From contig CAZDUA010000003.1 in the NCBI GenBank assembly GCA_964508495.1, positions 1 to 64,000 of the forward strand: DNA of 64,000 nt, read 5' to 3'. Below, one piece after another: positions 1 through 5,864 of this stretch. The DNA is from CABMGU01 sp964508495. GTDB taxonomy: Archaea; Nanobdellota; Nanobdellia; Woesearchaeales; ARS49. Made by a program: the position numbers and the translations under genes. Position 1 is the stretch's first letter. Each line of letters opens with the position of its first letter. A model generated the notes under the pieces. The model made no database searches and was not told the origin of the DNA. It saw only the letters and a list, made by a program, of their open reading frames with translations.

Positions 1-276
1 GAAATTGCTGAACTCAACGCAGCATACTTGCAGAAAATGCAAAGAGAACACGGATTTTTGTATGACTTTACTGAAAGCGACATAGAGAAAATGTTGAAAG
101 GCAAGGACGGTCAGGCTCTTATCCGGCCTGTGGGCCTTGGCAGCAACGGCTACGACGGCATCGGCAGCATCGACGCCAGCAACTACTTCGACAACGATGG
201 CCGGGCTCGTGGGGTAGTCCACGGCGCGCGCGAAATTCCACTGGAAACGAAGGTCGCGCAGAATTCTCGTGCATAA
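1..276 (+). CDS. DGR target (variable) protein, C-terminal fragment
   Basis: This is the 3' end of a gene whose start lies left of the window; the frame is open from base 1 and 91 residues are visible. Bases 123-217 form the variable repeat (VR), coding about residues 41-73 and close to the C terminus, as in known DGR target proteins. Compared with the template at 506-600, twelve codons differ, mostly Asn codons changed to Gly, Asp, Ser or Tyr, giving 11 amino-acid changes. The segment after VR has 18 residues including LETKVAQN. DGR targets usually carry a C-type-lectin-like ligand-binding fold, but the visible part is too short to confirm that here. Function is inferred from the DGR context only. 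Confidence 0.85.
   Translation, partial: EIAELNAAYLQKMQREHGFLYDFTESDIEKMLKGKDGQALIRPVGLGSNGYDGIGSIDASNYFDNDGRARGVVHGAREIPLETKVAQNSRA
123..217 (+). repeat. DGR variable repeat (VR)
   Basis: This 95-bp segment aligns without gaps to 506-600 at a fixed offset of 383 bp. All 63 non-adenine template positions are identical. The 14 mismatches (148, 149, 154, 157, 158, 164, 167, 172, 179, 184, 190, 196, 213, 214) all lie opposite template adenines: 13 are A to G and one, at 184, is A to T. Homology stops abruptly on the left and fades after 217, where 218 has T against C. This is the signature of adenine-specific mutagenic retrohoming. Confidence 0.97.
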
Positions 277-505
277 TTCTTTAAACTGAATGTTTTTTTC
301 TTTTATTTGTCCCGAGCAGGGGTTATTACCGCAAAGCTTGCGGTTGTGCACCCTTCAGGACTGGACTACACGCCTTGCCATCACGGCAAGAGTCTCTTAA
401 AAAGAGCATTGTTATGAAATACAGCCTTGACAACTGGTAACTCACAAGAGCGAACGTCTTGGAAAGGCAGTGGCAAAGTGAACGGTGTGCAGGGCTACAA
501 GAGCA
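277..505 (+). other. Structured leader between DGR target gene and template repeat
   Basis: I see no convincing ORF in these 229 bp, so there is no room for a standard Avd accessory gene between target and template. There are three short perfect hairpins: 328-334 with 338-344 (ACCGCAA stem), 374-379 with 385-390 (CTTGCC stem) and 394-398 with 402-406 (CTCTT stem). They could be structure in the template RNA, a terminator for the target gene, or both. The role is inference. Confidence 0.5.
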
Positions 506-600
506 CCGGCCTGTGGGCCTTGGCAGCAACAACTACAACAACATCGACAACATCAACGCCAACAACAACTTCAACAACAATGGCCGGGCTCGTGGAATAG
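506..600 (+). repeat. DGR template repeat (TR)
   Basis: This is the invariant donor copy of the VR, rich in AAC triplets and holding 32 adenines in 95 bp. It lies just upstream of the reverse transcriptase start (626) on the same strand, with about 25 bp between. In the VR reading frame it would encode a run dominated by Asn codons, the usual DGR arrangement that lets single A changes reach many amino acids. It is read here as a non-coding template RNA. An in-frame GTG at 485 would translate it as a Gln/Thr-rich stretch, which I do not believe. Confidence 0.96.
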
Positions 601-625
601 CCAGCCTGTGCTCGGGCCATTCCTT

Positions 626-1690
626 ATGAAAACGTACAACGGACTTTTTGACAAGCTTGTCTCTATGGAAAATCTTGAAAACGCTTATTGGAAAGCGCGC
701 AAGGGGAAGTCCAACAATCTCGCCATATGCGAGTTTGAAAAACATTGGCAATTGCACCTAGTCACGCTTCACGCAGAACTCAAAAACAAGACTTATCAGC
801 CAAAACCTTTGAAAACTTTTGTGCTGAGAGACCCAAAAACAAGAACGATTTGTGTGAGCAATTTCAGGGACAGGATTGTCCACCATGCTCTCGTGAATGT
901 TCTTCAACCGATTTTTGAACCCCGGTTTATCCACGATAGTTATGCAAGCAGAAAGGGAAAAGGAACGCTTCCAGCGCTCAAACGTTTTGACATTTTTCTT
1001 CGTAAAGTCACGCAGAACGGCAAGCTCGTTCCTGACGCAAGGAATGCCAATGCTGTTTGCGGGTACGCCTTTAAAGCAGACATAAAACATTATTTTGATA
1101 CTGTTGACCACGCCGTGCTCTTGAACATTATTGCAAAACGAATAAAAGACAATAGCGTTCTTTGGCTGGTCAAAATAATTCTTGAGCATTATGATGCCGG
1201 CATTCCCGGAAAGGGAATGCCATTGGGCAATTGGACAAGCCAATTCTTCGCAAATGTTTACCTGAACGAGCTCGACTATTTTGTGAAGCACGAATTAAAA
1301 GCAAAATATTACATTCGTTATGTAGATGATTTTGTTATTTTGAACAAATCAAAAACTACTCTGCAAGGATATCTGGCGCAAATCAGAAAATTCCTTGACA
1401 CATTGGAAATTGAGCTTCATCCGACTAAATGCGCCATAATGCCGTTGTCTCAAGGTGTTGGTTTGCTCGGCTTCAAAGTATTTTATACGCACAAAAGAGT
1501 TCGCAGGAGAAACCTTCTCAAAATATATCACCGAATATCAGAGCTCTTGGACAATTACAAAATGGAAATGGTTAATTGTCAAGACGTTTTAGATGTTCTT
1601 CGAGGTTGGAATGCTTATTCAATGCACGCAAACACATATCACCTCCGGCAGCGCATTACTGCGATGGTTGAGCAAGAGCTTGAGAGCTGA
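626..1690 (+). CDS. DGR-type reverse transcriptase
   Basis: The protein has 354 aa from the ATG at 626. The RT catalytic motif YVDD is at residues 232-235. The preceding motif reads LGNWTSQ at residues 200-206, followed by FFANVYLNELD; a G-x-x-x-SQ motif in place of the QGxxxSP of retroviral and group II intron RTs is characteristic of DGR RTs. An N-terminal RT region (FRDRIVHHAL) and a basic C-terminal thumb-like part are present, with no maturase or endonuclease domain. It should reverse-transcribe the TR RNA with errors at adenines and deliver cDNA to the VR. The ATG at 626 is preferred to an upstream GTG because the latter would run through TR. Confidence 0.95.
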   Translation: MKTYNGLFDKLVSMENLENAYWKARKGKSNNLAICEFEKHWQLHLVTLHAELKNKTYQPKPLKTFVLRDPKTRTICVSNFRDRIVHHALVNVLQPIFEPRFIHDSYASRKGKGTLPALKRFDIFLRKVTQNGKLVPDARNANAVCGYAFKADIKHYFDTVDHAVLLNIIAKRIKDNSVLWLVKIILEHYDAGIPGKGMPLGNWTSQFFANVYLNELDYFVKHELKAKYYIRYVDDFVILNKSKTTLQGYLAQIRKFLDTLEIELHPTKCAIMPLSQGVGLLGFKVFYTHKRVRRRNLLKIYHRISELLDNYKMEMVNCQDVLDVLRGWNAYSMHANTYHLRQRITAMVEQELES

Positions 1691-1748
1691 TTTTCACTCA
1701 GCACACATCCGCACGGCCAAAATTCTTTTGGATAAAGTCGTGACCGGT

Positions 1749-1783
1749 CTTGCCGTGTGGTTTAAATAGTGTTGCACGGCAAG
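1749..1783. repeat. Hairpin downstream of the DGR reverse transcriptase
   Basis: A 9-bp perfect inverted repeat (CTTGCCGTG at 1749-1757 with its complement at 1775-1783) encloses a 17-nt AT-rich loop. It shares the 10-mer CACGGCAAGA with the hairpin at 374-390 upstream of the TR, so related structures flank the TR-RT cassette. It may be an RT terminator or a processing element. Confidence 0.45.
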
Positions 1784-1853
1784 AAATGAGAGTTTTATCG
1801 TCGAGAACGTATGAGTTCACATGGCAGATTCGTGATACATTATATACACACCT

Positions 1854-1873
1854 GCAGGCGTTTTCACGCCTGC
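1854..1873 (-). terminator. Probable terminator hairpin of the leftward integrase operon
   Basis: A 7-bp GC-rich stem (GCAGGCG, 1854-1860, with 1867-1873) has a TTTTCA loop and overlaps the stop codon of the leftward gene ending at 1864. The position suggests transcript 3'-end formation; archaeal hairpin terminators are not well defined, so this is tentative. Confidence 0.4.
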
Positions 1874-2685
1874 TTGCTGAAGTTCTCATCTATCCAGTCT
1901 TCTACTTGGTTGCGGGTGATGGTTGAGCCGTAACGCTCGAAGCTCTTGGCGTATGCGCTTTGGGTGGTGAAGAACCACCAGTTCACACCAAACGTCTTTC
2001 TGAACGCTTCTGCTTTGCGATGCAAACTCTTTGGGCGCAGCTCGGCAGGAGTGACCACGCACACCAAGTAATCCTTTCCCTGATAGAATATGGCTATATC
2101 CTGTTGCTCAGTAACATCCACGGCGGTTACGTGCGGGCGCAATTCCTCAACAAGTTTGTGTGTGGCGAATGTGTGTTCTAAGCTTTTGCGCGGTTGTTCT
2201 TTGACTAAATACCATTCCCTGCGCACTTCGCCAAAAGGGACAAACTCGCGCTTAACATACCCGCACCGCAAGAGAATATCATATTCTTGATTGCTCAATC
2301 CCCGTATTCTTTGAAGTGGCGATTCCAAACGGCTATTTGGATCTTCAATATAAGAAAACTTCTCACGTTTATTTTCTGAAGGCACAACAATTTCTGTTTT
2401 CAGCGGTTTTTTGGGTTCTTCTGGCTCGTCAGCGTCAGGATTTTCGATATCAGTTACGTCAACATCGTAAGAATCAAACTTTGTTCGTGACCGCTTTCTG
2501 TGAAGAAAATACCACGCGCCCATAGTATACCCAACTAGAAGGAGTGCTCCTATTAAGACGCTCAAAAAGGCAGATAAAAACTGCATGATAGGTTGCCAAT
2601 ATGCAAGCATGGCAAAACACGTGAAGGCAGCTACAACAAACCAACCAGTCGTATCAACCTGACTGGGTTGAGTCTTTGAACTCAT
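1864..2685 (-). CDS. Membrane-anchored protein of unknown function, integrase operon
   Basis: The protein has 273 aa. Residues about 13-60 form two hydrophobic helices (WFVVAAFTCFAMLAYW and FLSVLIGALLLVGYTM), followed by a basic turn and an acidic linker (DVDVTDIENPDADEPEEP). The C-terminal part contains DIAIFYQGKDYLVCVVTP, which resembles the D...Q-x-K core of PD-(D/E)xK nuclease-like folds, but I cannot establish catalysis. The gene overlaps the end of the upstream integrase gene by 32 bp, so the two are probably cotranscribed and translationally coupled. It is likely cargo of the mobile element. Confidence 0.7.
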   Translation of the reverse strand: MSSKTQPSQVDTTGWFVVAAFTCFAMLAYWQPIMQFLSAFLSVLIGALLLVGYTMGAWYFLHRKRSRTKFDSYDVDVTDIENPDADEPEEPKKPLKTEIVVPSENKREKFSYIEDPNSRLESPLQRIRGLSNQEYDILLRCGYVKREFVPFGEVRREWYLVKEQPRKSLEHTFATHKLVEELRPHVTAVDVTEQQDIAIFYQGKDYLVCVVTPAELRPKSLHRKAEAFRKTFGVNWWFFTTQSAYAKSFERYGSTITRNQVEDWIDENFSKQA

Positions 2686-3934
2686 TTGCCTTCCTCTTGA
2701 GCATTTCTCGCAATTCTGGGTCGTTCTGCACCCATTCGAGAAATGGACTCTTTACTATTGCGGCAGGCTTTTCGGCTTCTTCCAGCTTGCTCTTGAGCGC
2801 AAGAGCAGGGTCGACAATCTCAGCGCACTTGCAGCAATACAAAGCGTTAGGCGAGTTGATTTCTCTGCATCTTGGGCAGGCTCGTAGTTGTGGTTTGTAT
2901 GGTATTGGTTTTTCCCCTGGTTTCATTCCGTTAATGCGGAGTATGTCTTCATCCAAGTCTTTTCCAGAAATGTGCACGTACAAGCTCGGCATTCTGCTGC
3001 CTGGTGTCCAGCCGAAATAAGCGCACATTTGGTATTCTGTCAAGTGTCTTGCAAGCTGTGACGCTCTGCTGTGTCTGAAAATGTAGGGGTGGCACCGTTT
3101 TTTGATGCCTGCTTTTTTGAAAGTTTCAATCAGTATCTTGCGGATGGTTTCGTAAGTGGATTGTTTGTGGTAGTCTTTCGTGCCTATATTCACCCATAGC
3201 GGAGCGTACGGGTTTGCGTTGTCAGGGTGAATATCGAGCCATTTGACTAAGTAAGACGTAGCGGAAATAATGCGTAATCTTCTTCTGCCAGTCTTTCCGG
3301 AAACATTCAACACGGTGCCGCTTGCATCGATTTTGATTTGTCCGATAGTCAGATTGCCTATTTCTCCTATTCGTGCTCCGCTTTCCGCAAGAATTGCGAT
3401 TACTGCCTTGTTACGCGGGTGATCAGCTGTCGCAATGAGCTTGTTAACCTCATCTTCTGTCAAGAGTTCTGCTTCTTGGGTTAATGGCTTGTCTTTGTGC
3501 GGGATGGTGGTGCATATCCATTTGACAATTTTAGGATAGTCTTCGCCGTCAAGCCATTTGTAGAATTGTTTCAGTATGACTTTTACGTCGTGTTTTGTCC
3601 AGACAGAATAATTGCCTGATTCGTAAACGTGGACAATCCTTCGGATATCTTCAACAGTTGCCTGTTTGAATTGTTTGCCTAACGCTTCGCCGATAACCGC
3701 AAGGTTTCGCACAAGTTTCGTAAGGCGTGAATAACCCGTTCCGTCTGCCTTAATGTCGCGAGCAAACTTCTCGACGAGTCTTTTGTCGTCTTCGGGCATT
3801 TTTGCCTTCCAGAGCCGTGTTATGGCGGTTTGGTATTGCTTGCTAAATCGATGGTAGTCTGTTGTATCCATTGTTGGTCTCCAGACTCCTGCACTGAACA
3901 AGCCGTCAATTTCGGTAGTTTGCACATCTATCAT
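2654..3934 (-). CDS. Tyrosine recombinase/integrase with C-terminal zinc ribbon
   Basis: The protein has 426 aa. An N-terminal SAM-like DNA-binding region (about 25-135) precedes the catalytic domain, with Arg188 in SGARIGEI, probable Lys214, the FRHSRASQ box around Arg287 and the Tyr319 nucleophile in LYVHISG. The position normally held by the first His of the HxxR box reads Tyr284 (PYIFRHS). After the catalytic domain a CxxC...CxxC zinc ribbon (Cys353, 356, 367, 370) and a helical tail follow. Archaeal XerC-like integrases of mobile elements share this layout. A GGTGA Shine-Dalgarno-like sequence precedes the ATG at 3934. Its position beside the 3' end of a tRNA gene suggests it mediates site-specific integration there. 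Confidence 0.93.
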   Translation of the reverse strand: MIDVQTTEIDGLFSAGVWRPTMDTTDYHRFSKQYQTAITRLWKAKMPEDDKRLVEKFARDIKADGTGYSRLTKLVRNLAVIGEALGKQFKQATVEDIRRIVHVYESGNYSVWTKHDVKVILKQFYKWLDGEDYPKIVKWICTTIPHKDKPLTQEAELLTEDEVNKLIATADHPRNKAVIAILAESGARIGEIGNLTIGQIKIDASGTVLNVSGKTGRRRLRIISATSYLVKWLDIHPDNANPYAPLWVNIGTKDYHKQSTYETIRKILIETFKKAGIKKRCHPYIFRHSRASQLARHLTEYQMCAYFGWTPGSRMPSLYVHISGKDLDEDILRINGMKPGEKPIPYKPQLRACPRCREINSPNALYCCKCAEIVDPALALKSKLEEAEKPAAIVKSPFLEWVQNDPELREMLKRKANEFKDSTQSG

Positions 3935-4262
3935 AAAGCCAATTTCACCTTTTCAGTTTTGTAGGACATTTTACGGACATTTTGTGCTCGACTATAAAAG
4001 CAGGTAACACACTTGCGTGAGACTTTGTCCAATCCAAACATACACTGTTTTTCGCGCTTATCAAGTTTGTAGGACACTTTGCGGACACGCTCTCTATAAA
4101 TTCAGGTCACTCGAAAATCCCGGACTTTGTCCAACAAAAAAATACATTGTTTTTTGCGCTTATCAACTTTGTCCGTCTCTTGTCCGTACAATGTAATGTT
4201 TTTTGCAGATATAAACTTTGTAGCCCGTTTGTGGCCACATAAGTTCTAATGTTTTCTGGCTT
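3935..4262. repeat. Degenerate tandem repeat array with GGACA/TGTCC boxes
   Basis: The gene-free stretch upstream of the integrase holds imperfect units starting near 3958 (108 bp), 4066 (102 bp), 4168 (49 bp) and 4217. Units begin TTTGTAGGACAyTTT or a decayed form and carry a second GGACA 12 bp later. The first two also share a GACTTTGTCCAA segment and a GTTTTTnGCGCTTATCAA segment, plus a TATAAA-like motif. Such arrays can bind an integrase/excisionase or a replication or copy-control protein, or act as operators for the integrase promoter. The function is unknown. Confidence 0.75.
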
Positions 4263-4274
4263 TATGTACTTTCA

Positions 4275-4348
4275 GGCCCAGTAAGGGCCCAGTGGACAGA
4301 AGAAAAACTCCCGTTCATCTGCCCTTTTTGTGTGGGCTTACGAACGGG
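4275..4348. repeat. Nested hairpins between repeat array and tRNA-Thr
   Basis: A GGCCC/GGGCC hairpin lies near 4275-4289. It is followed by a composite structure in which CCCGTTC (4310-4316) pairs with GAACGGG (4342-4348) around an inner GCCC/GGGC stem. On the minus strand this lies just downstream of tRNA-Thr, so it may be a tRNA 3' trailer or terminator, or part of the attachment region. I recognise no known RNA family. Confidence 0.45.
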
Positions 4349-4356
4349 GTGCTGAA

Positions 4357-4441
4357 GCCTCCGACGGGAGTTGCACCCGTGACCTTCGGTTCTTTCGAAA
4401 GTTTTACGAAACCGACGCTATGGCTACTAAGCTACGGAGGC
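4357..4441 (-). tRNA. tRNA-Thr(CGU) with intron after position 37
   Basis: The minus strand gives a 7-bp acceptor stem (GCCTCCG with CGGAGGC), a T arm with loop TGCAACT and a 5-bp anticodon stem (TCGGT/ACCGA). The anticodon region has 20 nt instead of 7. Reading TTCGTAA as the loop gives anticodon CGU and leaves about 13 nt of intron containing the self-complementary CTTTCGAAAG, consistent with an archaeal bulge-helix-bulge intron between positions 37 and 38. The discriminator is U, as usual for archaeal tRNA-Thr. The 3' end faces the integrase-bearing element, the usual orientation for tRNA-targeted insertion. The D arm is somewhat irregular. Confidence 0.88.
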
Positions 4442-4443
4442 AA

Positions 4444-4599
4444 TTAAAGATTTTTTAGTATTTCTTCTTTGCTGCCTAATTTTTTCTGGCATTCGCGGCA
4501 TATGGGGTGCAGTTTTCCTTTTGCGTCTTTTACATGGCTGCCTATTATTTTTTTCAAAAACGTTTCTGCCATTGTTTTCCCGCATATGTCGCATTTCAT
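4444..4599 (-). CDS. 51-aa double-CxxC mini-protein
   Basis: A short reading frame from ATG 4599 encodes a Lys-rich protein with CDIC near the N terminus and CREC at residues 35-38, a likely four-cysteine zinc site around a basic middle (KDAKGKLHP). A TATA-like TTATATAA centred about 26 bp upstream (4622-4629) fits a leaderless transcript divergent from the gene at 4679. Similar tiny zinc ribbons in archaea are often nucleic-acid or ribosome associated, but I recognise no specific family. Confidence 0.75.
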   Translation of the reverse strand: MKCDICGKTMAETFLKKIIGSHVKDAKGKLHPICRECQKKLGSKEEILKNL

Positions 4600-4678
4600 G
4601 TTATTTGCCTTCTTGTGCGTCTTATATAAAGCTTATGCGTCAGTAAATCTTAAATACGTGCCGTTCCGCCCTCGTGGT

Positions 4679-5242
4679 ATGGAATACAAACAATTTATCG
4701 GCCTGTTCATTATTGGCATTATGGTTTTGAGCACTATTGGTTTGATTGTTGTTAATTATACTGATAATGCTGCTGTTACCAAGTTGGAATACAACGATTT
4801 TACTTTCAGGCTTGCTAATAATCAGTATTTCGCCAGGATTGATGGCATTGAGCATGGTTTTGTTTTCTTTCCAGGGGATTTGGAGTTCATAGCAATTCCT
4901 GATGATGTTAAAGCGTTACTTCAGTCTCCTGTTCTCACAGTAACATATGACCCTCAGAGTAATATTTCTGAGAATCTTGGTGAGGCGCAGTATTATTTTG
5001 AAGTTCAGCTTTCAGACATTAAGATGATTCAGCGTTCTTTGACGAATAGTTCTGGTACTGAACTTCCGCAGGCTTCTTGTGCTGATGCTACTGATGCCCA
5101 GCCTGTTGTTGATTTGCGCTTGTCTGGTGTTTCAGGTATTAAGGCTGAAGGAAATTGTATCATTGTTAATTCTCTTGACGCGTATGATTTGTACCAGCAG
5201 ACAGAACGCATTATCTATTCTGTTCTTGGTGTTATGCAATGA
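4679..5242 (+). CDS. Membrane-anchored exported protein, paralogue 1
   Basis: The protein has 187 aa. Residues 5-26 form one hydrophobic N-terminal helix (FIGLFIIGIMVLSTIGLIVV), and the rest is a polar, probably extracytoplasmic domain with one cysteine in ASCADATD and one in EGNCIIVN, possibly a disulfide. The ATG at 4679 has a TATA-like CTTAAATAC centred 26 bp upstream. It overlaps the following gene by ATGA and resembles it in layout and length (N-terminal helix, EYNDFTFRL against DYNYFKFEE, and a C-terminal Cys followed by a helix). The family is not recognised. Confidence 0.75.
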   Translation: MEYKQFIGLFIIGIMVLSTIGLIVVNYTDNAAVTKLEYNDFTFRLANNQYFARIDGIEHGFVFFPGDLEFIAIPDDVKALLQSPVLTVTYDPQSNISENLGEAQYYFEVQLSDIKMIQRSLTNSSGTELPQASCADATDAQPVVDLRLSGVSGIKAEGNCIIVNSLDAYDLYQQTERIIYSVLGVMQ

Positions 5243-5832
5243 GTGAGGAGGAGCTTAACAAGCCCACTAAGTATTTTATCGTAATTGGTCTTGTTGTTAC
5301 TGTTGTTGTTCTTTTTTTTCTTTTAAGGCCGAGTCCTGTTGATAATAAGAATATTGTTGATTATAATTATTTCAAGTTTGAGGAGATTGGCGGTTTGTGG
5401 CAGACTGATATTCAGCTTGACGATCAATTGTATGAGGCCGCTTTCCGTTTTAATCCAACGCAAGTCGAGGATGTTTATATGACTGGTAACTTTTCTGGTT
5501 TTAAGCAGAAGCCAATATACTTGACTTTTGACCCGACTTCTGATTCTGAGCAGTTCAAGTATCTTGCTCTGGCTGCTTCTGAGATGACTTTGCATATTGT
5601 TCGTGCTTTGAATTTTACTGTTGAGGCTGCTTGTACTAAGAATGAGACTGACGCGTGCGTTTACAGTCCTATTGTTACTTGCTCTGATAACGCGTCTGTT
5701 ATTTATTTGTCTCCTTCTGCTCCTACTCAGATAACTTTAGCTGGCGATTGCGTTACTTTGAGTGGTGAGGGCATGGACTTGTTGAAGAGTGTTGACAGGC
5801 TGCTCTTTCAGTGGTATAAGATTATGCGATAA
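5239..5832 (+). CDS. Membrane-anchored exported protein, paralogue 2
   Basis: The protein has 197 aa. One transmembrane helix (YFIVIGLVVTVVVLFFLL) near the N terminus is followed by an exported domain with four cysteines (ACTKNETDAC, VTCSDN, GDCVTL). It starts within the stop of the upstream paralogue (ATGA overlap), so the two are cotranscribed. Shared blocks include NYFKFEE near the N terminus, a Pro-x-Tyr/Val-LTFDP segment and a terminal helix. The two proteins may form a heteromeric envelope complex; this is inference from pairing alone. Confidence 0.75.
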   Translation: MSEEELNKPTKYFIVIGLVVTVVVLFFLLRPSPVDNKNIVDYNYFKFEEIGGLWQTDIQLDDQLYEAAFRFNPTQVEDVYMTGNFSGFKQKPIYLTFDPTSDSEQFKYLALAASEMTLHIVRALNFTVEAACTKNETDACVYSPIVTCSDNASVIYLSPSAPTQITLAGDCVTLSGEGMDLLKSVDRLLFQWYKIMR

Positions 5833-5864
5833 AATTATATACTTTTCGTGCTTTTTTCCCGTCG

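Noticed and set aside
506..600. Simple AAC microsatellite
   Set aside because: The AAC-rich run is matched base by base at all non-adenine positions by the VR, which a microsatellite would not explain.
485..625. In-frame N-terminal extension of the RT from GTG 485 (Gln/Thr-rich)
   Set aside because: It reads through the template repeat, which is a non-coding RNA in DGRs; the ATG at 626 gives a normal RT length and start.
758..1291. Long minus-strand ORF opposite the reverse transcriptase
   Set aside because: Antisense to a conserved RT; no recognisable domain, no promoter or SD.
3958..4262. CRISPR array in the repeated region
   Set aside because: Units are 49-108 bp, degenerate and without constant repeats or unique spacers; no cas genes nearby.
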